Shown: positions 41,901 to 50,627 of the stretch, in pieces
Position numbering within the stretch: position 1 is the stretch's first letter
Layout of the letters: every line of letters begins with the position of its first letter
From: Aminobacter anthyllidis
GTDB lineage: Bacteria; Pseudomonadota; Alphaproteobacteria; Rhizobiales; Rhizobiaceae
NCBI RefSeq assembly: GCF_018555685.1
Contig: NZ_JAFLWW010000002.1
Span: 744,001 to 808,000, forward strand
Direction: 5' to 3'
DNA: 64,000 nt
The notes under the pieces: model-generated
Seen by the model: only the letters and a program-made list of their open reading frames with translations
Told to the model about the DNA's origin: nothing
The model's database searches: none
Position numbers and translations under genes: made by a program

Positions 41901-42824
41901 TTAGGCTGGGAGTGCTATGCGCAGCAACGCTTCGGCCGCATGACGATCCGTGTTGTTCGCCAAAACCCACTCACGCGGGGCGTAGCCGTCCATATCGGAT
42001 GCCAACAATTGCCGAAGTTCATCGTCGCTCGACCAGAAGGCGCCGGTAGACGAGGTTAGATATGGAGCCGCGCTGCAAGCGACGGCCATTTCCGGGATGA
42101 AGTCATATCGCCGAACGAATGTCGGAACATCCATCGACCAAGCTTCGGCCAGTGCTAGGCCCTGGCTCTCGCTCTGGCCAACAACGACACAGGCAACCGC
42201 CTCGTCCAAAGCCCGCTTGAACTCCTCGGGCTGGTAATTTCCGTAGCGCATCGTGACGGGCTCTAATCCTGCCGATCGGATCACTTCGACCGCCTCGGCA
42301 GCTGCTTCGGGCTGTCGCTTCTCATAGATCAGGATCTTGCTGCGTTTGCCTCCCGATGGTGCCCACCGGTTTGCGTCCACGCCAGCCGGCCAGATCGCAA
42401 TTTTGCCGATCAGGCGGGGCTCGTCAGCTTCGTAGGCATCTTGGACCCATCTGCTTGGAACCAACACCATGTCGATCTCAGGAGAGGCCAAGACAGCGTC
42501 TTCTTCGAAGGCTCGGACAACAATATTCGGGCCGACGATCAACCGATCGCACAGGCCGCCGCGCTTCGCCGCAATGCCCGTCCGAACAGCCCGGGCGTCT
42601 GCGACGGCATGAACAGTCTTTGCCCGCAACTTGCCAAAGCGTCGTGCGTACAGCCAGTCGATGCCGGCCAACTGTTTCAATCCTTCGACAAGACTGCGAG
42701 TTACGCCAGGGTGTCCGCCATACTGCCGCTCTTGGCCGCGCAGGCGCTCTCGAACCTGTAACCACAGGTCGTTCAATAGCGGGCGCTGTTTTCCGGTAAG
42801 GATGACCAAGTCGTGGCGCTTCAT
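41901..42824 (-). CDS. Phage-encoded GT-B glycosyltransferase (GT4-like)
   Basis: 307 residues. The middle holds DMVLVPSRWVQDAYE and WPAGVDANRWAP, typical of GT4 enzymes at the domain junction. The later GQSESQGLALAEAWSMDVPTF fits the nucleotide-sugar loop with the E-x7-E pattern. It lies between tail-fibre-associated genes and the endolysin on the late strand. It may glycosylate the phage tail fibre, the host surface or phage DNA; the position near fibre genes favours the first two. Target unknown. Confidence 0.72.
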   Translation of the reverse strand: MKRHDLVILTGKQRPLLNDLWLQVRERLRGQERQYGGHPGVTRSLVEGLKQLAGIDWLYARRFGKLRAKTVHAVADARAVRTGIAAKRGGLCDRLIVGPNIVVRAFEEDAVLASPEIDMVLVPSRWVQDAYEADEPRLIGKIAIWPAGVDANRWAPSGGKRSKILIYEKRQPEAAAEAVEVIRSAGLEPVTMRYGNYQPEEFKRALDEAVACVVVGQSESQGLALAEAWSMDVPTFVRRYDFIPEMAVACSAAPYLTSSTGAFWSSDDELRQLLASDMDGYAPREWVLANNTDRHAAEALLRIALPA

Positions 42825-42856
42825 TTGCTACGCCATATCTGGTCCTATTTTCGGCG

Positions 42857-43123
42857 TCAAAGCTTAGATGCGGCGGTGAAGAATGCATCCACGCGTGTCG
42901 ACGAGTAGCCGAGCGCAGCAAAGCCCGATCGCAACATCGGGTCATCTCGATTGAATGCCTTGCTCTCAACATAGGCGATCTGAACAAGCTTGGGCTGGCT
43001 GGAAACCCATGCTTCAACGCGTGCAGTTAGTCCGTCGATCTCCAATTGCATCTTGAACTGCCGAGAAGAGACGACTTCCGGAACAGGTGTTGGCGGAGCG
43101 GGTCGAATAGTGATGACAGTCAT
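42857..43123 (-). CDS. Tail-fibre-associated small protein
   Basis: 88 residues. A proline-rich start (IRPAPPTPVPEVVSSRQFKM) leads into SRQFKMQLEIDGLTARVEAW and a later VDAFFTAASKL. Phage proteins with the SRxQF..L..xGL plan often sit after tail fibre genes and may help fibre assembly or form its tip. ATGA overlap with the upstream gene. Confidence 0.6.
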   Translation of the reverse strand: MTVITIRPAPPTPVPEVVSSRQFKMQLEIDGLTARVEAWVSSQPKLVQIAYVESKAFNRDDPMLRSGFAALGYSSTRVDAFFTAASKL

Positions 43124-43404
43124 GTACCTTCCTCGATCTCTTCGGCGTGAGCAGCAGCCAGAATTGCCTCCTGCTCTGCACGCCAGGCTGCCGCGCCGAT
43201 GCCATGTCCATCAGGCTGGCTGAAATCGGCGGTCCAGAGATCACGTTGCGTTCGGTCCTCCGGGATGTCGGCTGTCGTGACGATACGATAGGGCACACCA
43301 GCAGGGACGTCCTTGCGTGCTATCTCTTCGACTGGAATCCCACTCTGCTCGAATGGAATTATCACGGCCACACCGTTGCCTAGCGGGTGAATGATCCTTT
43401 TCAT
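43120..43404 (-). CDS. Conserved hypothetical phage protein after the tail fibre
   Basis: 94 residues from MKRIIHPLGNGVAVIIPFEQ, with EEIARKDVPAGVPYRIV and a C-terminal helix. This pattern (a short beta part, then DVPxGVPYRIV) is common next to tail fibres in rhizobial and related phages. Role unknown, possibly fibre assembly. It starts 2 nt after the tail fibre stop and overlaps the next gene. Confidence 0.6.
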   Translation of the reverse strand: MKRIIHPLGNGVAVIIPFEQSGIPVEEIARKDVPAGVPYRIVTTADIPEDRTQRDLWTADFSQPDGHGIGAAAWRAEQEAILAAAHAEEIEEGT

Positions 43405-43405
43405 T

Positions 43406-44425
43406 TTAGTCTCCAAACACAGCGACGCAGAATACGTCGCAATCGAGCGCGGTATTGTTGACGGCACGGGTCCGAATGTTCGCCGTCGTAGTCGTGAGCG
43501 TGATCGGCGCCAGCAATCCAAGGTTATAGGCGCCACCGCCGGCGTCCTGGCGACCGGAACCAACGACAGAGTAGGTTGCATTGCCTAGGGCCGCAGTAAA
43601 GTTGAGCGTGAAATCCCCCGTCCCATTATCAGTAATCGAGGTGATATTGTAACTGTCGCGGACGGCTAGCGTACCTGCAGCGTTAAAGTTCGCCCAAGCC
43701 TTTGCCACCCCCTGATGGCTCTTCATCGTCGACACGGACGGCGCGCGGGCGGTGTCTGTTCCTGCTGCCACCTCGGCTGCTGTGGCTAGCTCAACAAGAC
43801 CGGCGAAGGTTTCCGAGGCCCCAAGGGCAGCGAGATTTGAAGGCGTGAGGCCGCGGGTAGCATCAGCCTTGGCTTGCGCTTCAGCGTCGGTGGCAAGTTC
43901 GACCAACCCGGCAACTGTGGTCGAAGCTGCCGCCGGATAGACGACCGACTGTCCGTTCGCCTTTTTGTAGTCGACGCATATCCAATTCCCGGCTCCCTTT
44001 GAACGGAAGGTGGCTGTGTCGTTTGCCGCCGTAGTGATGTTGGCCGCGCCCGGCAGAATGAGGCTGGTGGCGTTGTGGGTGAGCGTCAGCGCACCGGCGA
44101 AGATCAGGGTACGCAAAGCGCCCGAACTGACCGTGCCGAGCGCGGTGATTGGCGTCGTGCCCGTGACGTTGACGACGACACCAGTAGCGTTGGCCAGGTT
44201 GAGCGTCGCGGCCGACGCCATGTCGGCGCCCGTCGTGTTGAGGTTGTCATTGCCAGAAACGGCAGTACTGCCGCCGGTGCCGCCAGCGGTGACCGGACGC
44301 GCTGCATTCAGGTCGGCCAGAAGGTCGGCCAGGAATGCATTGTAGCGGGTGCTCGATACTGTCGTGTTCGGCACGCCATTCGTATTTGGCGGCCACGACA
44401 TCACACCTGAGCCGTTACGGGGCAT
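43406..44425 (-). CDS. Tail fibre protein
   Basis: 339 residues. Two copies of an AGLVELAT(D/A)AEA unit near residues 168 and 210 are typical of phage tail fibre repeats. The N-terminal 150 residues are Ala/Thr/Gly-rich and beta-like, and the end (SVVGSGRQDAGGGAYNLGL and on) looks like a receptor-binding tip. It would recognise the host surface. The gene is at the boundary of structural and lysis genes, as in many podoviruses. A small plus-strand gene is just upstream. Confidence 0.8.
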   Translation of the reverse strand: MPRNGSGVMSWPPNTNGVPNTTVSSTRYNAFLADLLADLNAARPVTAGGTGGSTAVSGNDNLNTTGADMASAATLNLANATGVVVNVTGTTPITALGTVSSGALRTLIFAGALTLTHNATSLILPGAANITTAANDTATFRSKGAGNWICVDYKKANGQSVVYPAAASTTVAGLVELATDAEAQAKADATRGLTPSNLAALGASETFAGLVELATAAEVAAGTDTARAPSVSTMKSHQGVAKAWANFNAAGTLAVRDSYNITSITDNGTGDFTLNFTAALGNATYSVVGSGRQDAGGGAYNLGLLAPITLTTTTANIRTRAVNNTALDCDVFCVAVFGD

Positions 44426-44503
44426 CGGCAGTCTCCATCTGGGAAATGCCGCCTCGGGGGCGGCCTATTGTCGAAACGGCAGGCTGGGTTTACTTTCCGG
44501 CGC

Positions 44504-44746
44504 ATGAGCTACCGGACCACAGTTCAGTTGATCGCAGCTGCAGTCACCATTGCGGTGATGGTGGCGTTCGGCATTGGGTTCGATAAGTTTCTCGACGCGA
44601 TGAGCGACGACTTTATCTACGGGGCCGCCTTTGGCGCGGGTTTTACGGCCTTGCTTGTCTATCTCGCCGTCCGTGAAGACCGATCAACGGCCAACGCCGC
44701 CAACCGACGTGAGCAGCAAGGCCCGCGAAACTCGATCGATCTGTGA
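44504..44746 (+). CDS. Small two-helix membrane protein, plus-strand cargo
   Basis: 80 residues from MSYRTTVQLIAAAVTIAVMV. Two membrane helices (about residues 7-26 and 41-58) and a charged end. It runs against the late operon, and its last 62 nt overlap the 3' end of the opposite gene. Such reversed small membrane proteins are often morons, for example superinfection exclusion. No family known. It could begin 36 nt earlier. Confidence 0.45.
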   Translation: MSYRTTVQLIAAAVTIAVMVAFGIGFDKFLDAMSDDFIYGAAFGAGFTALLVYLAVREDRSTANAANRREQQGPRNSIDL

Positions 44747-46729
44747 CGGATCAAGGTTCGAGCCTTTCGCCGCCTTCAGCAGAGCATCGACCACCTCAGC
44801 ATTGTTGCTCGTCAACGCTTCGGCCATCTGCTTGCGCGCTGCTTCGGTCTTCACGCCCTGCAAGGCCTCGACGACCTTCTCAACACCCTTGATGGCGGTT
44901 GCCCGCGTTGCACCACCGACGCCGCCAGCCTTGAAGCTGTCGACCACGCCAAAGTCGCCGCCAGTTTGGCCCGTTAGGTCGTTGATCGCCTCACGTCGTG
45001 CCAGGCTCTCGCTGTTACGAGTGACAATGCTGGAGGTGTCAGCGAAGGCCCGTTCATTGTCGAGCAGCCGAATGATCCTTTCTGCCCGGTCGTCGCCGAA
45101 CAGTGTGGCGAGACGGTCGCGGTTCCAGTCGCCTTCACCCTTGATAAGCCGCTGAAGCGCTACGCGGTCGTTGGCGTTGGTGCCGATGATGCGCTCGATC
45201 TCGGCGCGAGCGCCCTCACGAAGCCGCACCGGAACCGCCGAGGGACCGATCTGCTCGCCCTGGGGCAGCGCGCCTTGCCTGAATTCGTCAGCCAACTCAA
45301 CGGGCCGAGGTGCTTCGCGGCCATTGGCAAGAACCGTCTGCCCGCGCTGAACTGCCGTATTCTGACGGGCCAGTTCGGCATACTGAGCATCGACTTCCTT
45401 GATGCCCGGCACCGATGCGCGAAGCTGATCGTCAACCGCCTGGCGGGCAGTGGTCAGGGCGTTGCGGGCGTTCGTCTCCTGGACCGTCTCAAGCATGCCG
45501 TCGATGGCTTTACGCGTCTCCAGCAGTGTCACGGGGTTGGTTTCAAGTTCTTCCGTGCCGACGCGATTGAGCATCCGTCGAACGGTCGACAGACCACGCT
45601 GCGCCTCGCCCCGTAGGGTCTGAATTTCCCGATCCAGATATTGCGCGATTGGCCGCGTATCGACCGGCGAAGCGTTCTGGAACACCTCACGGTACCGCGG
45701 CGACAAGTGCCCCTGATTGACCTCGATGTCAGCCGACACCCTGCGCGGGACCGGAGCCGGCCCAAGCTGGGAATTGACCTCGTCGATGATCCGGCGATTT
45801 GCAGCGGCATCGCGGGCGCCGATTGCGCCACGAACGACCTGCTGGCCTTCGCCCGGCATGGCAGCGAGTGCGGCGGCCTGGTATTTGAGGTTCGGCCCCA
45901 GATCCAGAACCATGCCGTCGGGGCCCAGTTCCTGAAGACGGGCATTTACAGTCGCCGCGTCGAGCCCGTCACGCTCCATGCCTTTGGCCAGGAGATTAAA
46001 CGCCTGTTTGTCGACGCCAGTTGCCTTGGCGAGGCGACCGATCAGGAGGGCATCGGCGACCTTCTTGACGCCCTTGCCGACCCAAGGGGCGACATATGTG
46101 CCAACCCCTGCCGTTCCTGCGCCCCAGAGCGCTCCACTCGTCGTTTCGGCTGGATCGCCTCCAGAACGCACGAAACTGTCAGACCCGCCAAGAACTGCGC
46201 CCCCTCGTGCCGCTCCAGAGATTTGGCCCAGGCGCGTTGCCTGCCCGATACCGAAAGCGCTTGGTGCGGCAGCAATCATCGGGATAGTGCCCGCGACCGC
46301 GCCTGTGACCTGTGCAGCCGTGTCCAGCTTGGGGTTCATCGACTTTTCAGCCTCTGTCCCGGCCTGGATGATCTGGAGGATTTCGCCGTAATCCTTTTCG
46401 GAGAATGGCGCCAACGTCGCCGCAGCCGCGCGATCCATGCCACCTCGGATCAAAGGGCCAGCGACCGGAATGCCCTCAAGCACGCCGCCCGACGCCGTCC
46501 TGACCATGCTCAGAGCATCATCGCCTTCGACGAGGCCAGTGCTCGAGTTGTAGCCGGGAACGCCACCCGGCACGTTGGCCGGGTCGAATTCCGGGTGAAG
46601 TGGTTGGCCACCTGGCCGAGCGGCAGGCTGCTGCACCATCTGACCGATTGCGCCCAATGCCGACTGCTCATCAGGTGCGTCAATCTCATAGGTCGTGCCG
46701 TCAGGCCCTTGGATCTCGAAAACGGGCAT
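44684..46729 (-). CDS. Large internal/ejection-type virion protein
   Basis: 681 residues. The N-terminus (FEIQGPDGTTYEIDAPDEQS) is a small domain often found on such proteins. Residues 80-240 are Gly/Ala-rich and hydrophobic (TAAQVTGAVAGTIPMIAAAP and on) and may cross membranes; the rest is long helix. This suits a DNA-ejection protein of a short-tailed phage that forms a channel in the host envelope. Overlaps the muramidase gene by TAATG. Function inferred from size, position and composition. Confidence 0.6.
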   Translation of the reverse strand: MPVFEIQGPDGTTYEIDAPDEQSALGAIGQMVQQPAARPGGQPLHPEFDPANVPGGVPGYNSSTGLVEGDDALSMVRTASGGVLEGIPVAGPLIRGGMDRAAAATLAPFSEKDYGEILQIIQAGTEAEKSMNPKLDTAAQVTGAVAGTIPMIAAAPSAFGIGQATRLGQISGAARGGAVLGGSDSFVRSGGDPAETTSGALWGAGTAGVGTYVAPWVGKGVKKVADALLIGRLAKATGVDKQAFNLLAKGMERDGLDAATVNARLQELGPDGMVLDLGPNLKYQAAALAAMPGEGQQVVRGAIGARDAAANRRIIDEVNSQLGPAPVPRRVSADIEVNQGHLSPRYREVFQNASPVDTRPIAQYLDREIQTLRGEAQRGLSTVRRMLNRVGTEELETNPVTLLETRKAIDGMLETVQETNARNALTTARQAVDDQLRASVPGIKEVDAQYAELARQNTAVQRGQTVLANGREAPRPVELADEFRQGALPQGEQIGPSAVPVRLREGARAEIERIIGTNANDRVALQRLIKGEGDWNRDRLATLFGDDRAERIIRLLDNERAFADTSSIVTRNSESLARREAINDLTGQTGGDFGVVDSFKAGGVGGATRATAIKGVEKVVEALQGVKTEAARKQMAEALTSNNAEVVDALLKAAKGSNLDPSQIDRVSRALLLTSVGGVGR

Positions 46730-49182
46730 TACTGTTTCACCCTGATTTTGACGCCGTTGCCCATGTCTTTCCAGCCGCCGGTATCGGTTGGCGCTGGCGC
46801 TCCGGGCTGATCAACGGACTTGCCAACCGACTCCTTGATGTTGGTGAGCATGCGCTTCAACTCGGCGACGCTGTTCTTCGCTCGCTCGCCTGCCCCGCCC
46901 GTGATGCCTGTCCAGATCTGATCCGGCAGGTTGGCAATCCCGCCTTCCTTCAAGGGGTCGACCACTGGGTCATAGATCATGCGCTCCATGAGCGAGAGAT
47001 CGGGCCCGTTCAGCACGCCGAGATTAAACAGCTCCTTCATCTGGAGCATGATGCCTTGGCGCACGGTGTTGAGGTTGTCCTTGCTCTGTCCCGGCTTCGC
47101 CTCGATGCCGGTCTCCCCGACCAGCTTTTCGTAACGGTCGAGTTCGTTGGTGATCGTACTGAACGCCTGGTCGACGTTAGACGAGCGATTGCGCTGGGCC
47201 TCGGTCGCCCGAACAGGTTTCGGGTCGGTGATCGGGATCATCCCCGGACGCTGCGACTGAGCAGGTGCGGGTGGAATCGACGGTGCAGGTGCCGGGCCCG
47301 GGGTTGGCACTGCCGGGCTCGACGGGGCTGGGGCAGCTTGCGGCGTAATCGGCATGGCAGGGCCGCCGGGCGTAGCCTGTCCGAAGACACCCTGAGGCGT
47401 CATGAAGATGGTTTCGCCGTTCGGGCCGGTCACTGTTTTGCCAGCGCCGAGTTGCTGAGCCTGCTCGGGCGTCAGCGCGCCACTGTCCATCAGGCCATTG
47501 AGGGACTGAGCCTCAACAGAATTGCCCTGAAACCGGAATGCATCTGTGCCGGTCTTGCCGATGCTTTTGGTTTCGCCCGTCGCCGGATCGAACAAGGTGT
47601 TGTCGTCGAGCTTCTGCCACTGCTTTTGCGGCGTGCCCAATTCCTTCTGCAGCTTCTGGATCTGAAGCCGGCGGATCGGATCGGCAGACTGCATTTTCTG
47701 CTCAAGCATGGTGTTCACCAGCGCACGCTGCTGTTCGTTCAACCACGGATCGGACGCGGCCTGCATCAGCTGCTGAATGGACGGACCAGCCTCGCCGGGC
47801 TGAAGCGGTTCATGGCCGGGCATGTCGCTATCGATCGCAGTGCCGCGATAGGCTTCAGCACCGCCACCGAGAGCTTGGGCCACGCGCTGCGTGCCCGGGC
47901 TGCCTGCGGCCTGCTGGTTGCCGGGCGCGACCTTTTCCAGTGCCCCTGTCACCCGCGATGCAGCGCCAGAAATAGCAGCAGGCGCGCCGCCCATTGGTTC
48001 CTGGCTCATCATGGCGCTGAGCACACGCTGAGCGGCCGGCGTGGTTGCCGCTGCAACGGGCTGAGCCGTTTGAGGCGCATTCACCCTGATCCAGCCTTGC
48101 GAGCCGGACGCGCCGGCCATTCCTGTGGTTTCCGCATACTGGTAGGTCTGGCCGTCAGGCCCTTTGCGAACCTCTCCCGGCGGCTGCGCAGGAGATGCCG
48201 TGGCAGCTGAGGGCGCGCTGCCCGTCGGCTCGTTCATACGGGACCAGGCGTCCTGCGAAAGGCCAATGTTCGCATATTCCTCAGGCATCGGCCGTGCGGT
48301 GGCCCGTGTGACCCCTGCCGACGGATCGAGCGATGCGACCTGAACGGGCTGCGCTTGCTCTACCTGAGCCACCTGCTTCGCCTGGGTCGGCGAAGCGCCT
48401 GCATTGAGCGCGCGCTGATAGGTAGCGACAAACCTGTCGGTGTTCGTGCCCTGCTCGATACCGCCTGGCAAACTCGTCCAGATCGGGTTGAGCACCTGGC
48501 CCACCTTTGCCAGTGCTGTCGGATCACCAGACTGCAGAACGCCGTCCAAGTCCTGGCCAGTCTTGGCTTTGTAGGTCTCGGCAGCGAGGTTCCACGCCGC
48601 CTTGTCCTGATTGGCAGGCGAGAAATCTGTAAGCCCAAGCTTGCCGGCCTGATCTTCCCACGTCGAACCGAGAAACTGGTATTTGCCGGCAGCCGACGAG
48701 GTGCGGCCGGCATTCGGCCCGGTCTGGATCCGAACTGCCTGACCCGGATGCTTGGAGAAGTCGTCGAACCTCCCCCCGCCATAGATGATGTCGTAGCGGC
48801 CGCCGCTTTCCGGGCCTGCAATCGTGTTCAGCAGCGCCTTCTGATACGGCTGGGCATCCGCCCAGGCGAGTTCATCACCCTTGTAATCAATCGGCGCAGA
48901 CGACGTGGACGCGCTGGGCTTGGAAGGCGGAGCATCGGGAAAGGCGCCGGCGCCCAGCGTCTGCGCCATAGTCGTGGCAGCATGGTCACGGCCAGCCTTT
49001 TCACCGGCATCGGCACGGCTTCCGAGTACCGCGGCAACGACGCCATCGGCCAAGGCGCTGATGCCTTCGCCGACATTGCGCGGAACCTGATTGCGGCTGG
49101 CGAGCGCATCCGCCACGGCCCGCTTCTTTGCGAGACTGGCCGGCGTCTCTTTGGAGGCGTCGAAGATGAAGGACAGAGCCAT
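46729..49182 (-). CDS. Large virion protein with muramidase domain
   Basis: 817 residues. Residues about 115-250 hold a lysozyme-like domain: LLNTIAGPESGGRYDIIYGG with the catalytic Glu, a disordered loop, SSAAGKYQFLGSTWEDQ, and SPANQDKAAWNLA, matching GH104/COG4678 muramidases. The rest is Pro/Ala/Gln-rich and low in complexity, and ends in a helical part. It is likely packaged and cuts peptidoglycan during DNA entry, separate from the endolysin. Coupled to its downstream neighbour; starts 4 nt after the S74-like gene. Confidence 0.75.
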   Translation of the reverse strand: MALSFIFDASKETPASLAKKRAVADALASRNQVPRNVGEGISALADGVVAAVLGSRADAGEKAGRDHAATTMAQTLGAGAFPDAPPSKPSASTSSAPIDYKGDELAWADAQPYQKALLNTIAGPESGGRYDIIYGGGRFDDFSKHPGQAVRIQTGPNAGRTSSAAGKYQFLGSTWEDQAGKLGLTDFSPANQDKAAWNLAAETYKAKTGQDLDGVLQSGDPTALAKVGQVLNPIWTSLPGGIEQGTNTDRFVATYQRALNAGASPTQAKQVAQVEQAQPVQVASLDPSAGVTRATARPMPEEYANIGLSQDAWSRMNEPTGSAPSAATASPAQPPGEVRKGPDGQTYQYAETTGMAGASGSQGWIRVNAPQTAQPVAAATTPAAQRVLSAMMSQEPMGGAPAAISGAASRVTGALEKVAPGNQQAAGSPGTQRVAQALGGGAEAYRGTAIDSDMPGHEPLQPGEAGPSIQQLMQAASDPWLNEQQRALVNTMLEQKMQSADPIRRLQIQKLQKELGTPQKQWQKLDDNTLFDPATGETKSIGKTGTDAFRFQGNSVEAQSLNGLMDSGALTPEQAQQLGAGKTVTGPNGETIFMTPQGVFGQATPGGPAMPITPQAAPAPSSPAVPTPGPAPAPSIPPAPAQSQRPGMIPITDPKPVRATEAQRNRSSNVDQAFSTITNELDRYEKLVGETGIEAKPGQSKDNLNTVRQGIMLQMKELFNLGVLNGPDLSLMERMIYDPVVDPLKEGGIANLPDQIWTGITGGAGERAKNSVAELKRMLTNIKESVGKSVDQPGAPAPTDTGGWKDMGNGVKIRVKQ

Positions 49183-49185
49183 TCG

Positions 49186-50190
49186 TTATGCTCCCAGCGA
49201 CAGCGCTTTGCGGTAATCCACGGCCTTGAAGCCGCTCGGCATGTCGAACACCGCGTCGGGGTGTTTCTCCTCGACGTCCTGCGCCATCAGGCCAAGCTGC
49301 ATGGGACCGCCGGCCTTGTAGCGATAGGCATAGATGGGCTGGCCGTCGTCGGTCTTACCGACCTTCTCAATGTCGGTCTTGGCGCGTTTATCCGACAGCG
49401 TGAGAAGCTTGCCGATGCCGCCAAACAACCCGCCTAGCAGGCTGCCGCTCTGGGCTGCCTGCTGGTTATAGGCGTTCATTTTCTGATTGTAGTTCTCGTT
49501 GATCAGCCCGGCATTGTCGGTCGTCGGGATCGTGCTGCCGGTGTAGCCCTGAGCCTTCGGTGCAGAGACCTGCGATCCCGAAAGAAGAGCCGTAATCTCG
49601 TTGATCGGCTGATTGCGGACCGCCTGAGCTTCGGAAAAGGCCTGGCCGCGACCGGTCAGCAGCAGCTGATTGTAGGCGTCATTGGCCGTCTGCCCCTGCT
49701 GCGCCATTGCCCGGTCATAGGCCGCCGATCCGGGCATGATCCCTTGATTGGCAAGCCGCGTTGCAAGCTGGTCCTGCTGCTGGGCAATGAGCGGATCGAG
49801 CCGCTTGCGCCCGAGATCCAACAGGCGGGATTCAACGGCTTCATTGGACCCATCAAAGGGCTTGGCCATATAGTCGTTGAGGAACGACGACTGATTATTG
49901 GCGAGCGTGCCAAGGTTCAATTGGGCTTTGTCTGTCTGGTCCTTGATTGCCTGCTGCGCGGCTGAAAGCTGCGTTGTGACAGTCGTTTTCGGGATCGTGT
50001 ACGTCTTGCCCGTATAGGGATCGGTGATCTTTTCTTCGCCGGTCTTCGAATAGGTGATGGTGCCATCAGGGGTGACCTGATTGGCATTGTTCAGCCACGA
50101 ATTCGCAATGGCGGTCGAGATGTTGGTGCCGGTCGAAGCCGCCGAAGTTTCCTTCGGATCAGGAGGCGTCGGCGCTTTGGGTTTACCCAT
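49186..50190 (-). CDS. Virion protein with S74-like C-terminal chaperone domain
   Basis: 334 residues. The N-terminus is low-complexity (GKPKAPTPPDPKETSAAS); the middle is Gln/Asn-rich helix. The C-terminal 70 residues (SDKRAKTDIEKVG, then YAYRYKAG and QLGLMAQDVEEKHPDAV) are an intramolecular-chaperone/peptidase S74 domain, with the SDxRxKxxI start where cleavage takes place in fibres. In podoviruses such proteins are internal or tail components. It overlaps the GNAT gene by 8 nt. Confidence 0.7.
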   Translation of the reverse strand: MGKPKAPTPPDPKETSAASTGTNISTAIANSWLNNANQVTPDGTITYSKTGEEKITDPYTGKTYTIPKTTVTTQLSAAQQAIKDQTDKAQLNLGTLANNQSSFLNDYMAKPFDGSNEAVESRLLDLGRKRLDPLIAQQQDQLATRLANQGIMPGSAAYDRAMAQQGQTANDAYNQLLLTGRGQAFSEAQAVRNQPINEITALLSGSQVSAPKAQGYTGSTIPTTDNAGLINENYNQKMNAYNQQAAQSGSLLGGLFGGIGKLLTLSDKRAKTDIEKVGKTDDGQPIYAYRYKAGGPMQLGLMAQDVEEKHPDAVFDMPSGFKAVDYRKALSLGA

Positions 50191-50626
50191 GGTATTTCCT
50201 CGTGAACTTGCTGTTCCGCCAGGCGTCGTCGGTGAGCGTGAAGACGTAGCCGTCCTCGTTGCGGCCGCGCATGCGCGCGATGAAATGCGGGGTGAAGCCG
50301 AAGGCTTTCGCTATGCGCACCATGCGCTCGTTGGCCGCCGAGACCTGAAGCACGACCATCTGGCAACCGATCTCGTCGAACGGGTACGAAAACATCTTGT
50401 GGCGCACCTCGGCGGTGAGCCAACGCGACGTGACCGATGCACTCGATATCTGGATGAGGCCGGGGCGCGGTTGCCAATCATGGAACACCATGCCGGCGAC
50501 CAGTTCGTCCGTTTCCTCGTCGACGACGCCGATTGCCTTGCAGTTGCCGAAGCCACTTTCACAGCCAGGTATGAGGCTAGCGACGAACCGCGCCACCTGC
50601 TCGTTGCAGCCGAATAGCAAGCGCAT
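50183..50626 (-). CDS. Phage GNAT-fold protein
   Basis: 147 residues. MRLLFGCNEQVARFVASLIP, then KAIGVVDEETDELVAGMVFH, RHKMFSYPFDEIGCQMVVLQ and ANERMVRIAKAFGF fit a GNAT fold with the acetyl-CoA-binding strand. This type lies among tail genes in many short-tailed phages of Proteobacteria; its substrate is unknown. It starts 2 nt before the gp10-like stop ends, so coupling is tight. Confidence 0.75.
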   Translation of the reverse strand: MRLLFGCNEQVARFVASLIPGCESGFGNCKAIGVVDEETDELVAGMVFHDWQPRPGLIQISSASVTSRWLTAEVRHKMFSYPFDEIGCQMVVLQVSAANERMVRIAKAFGFTPHFIARMRGRNEDGYVFTLTDDAWRNSKFTRKYHG

Positions 50627-50627
50627 G

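Noticed and set aside
46600-48210. 536-codon plus-strand frame over the muramidase-containing gene
   Set aside because: Arg/Leu/His-rich antisense of the low-complexity part of that gene.
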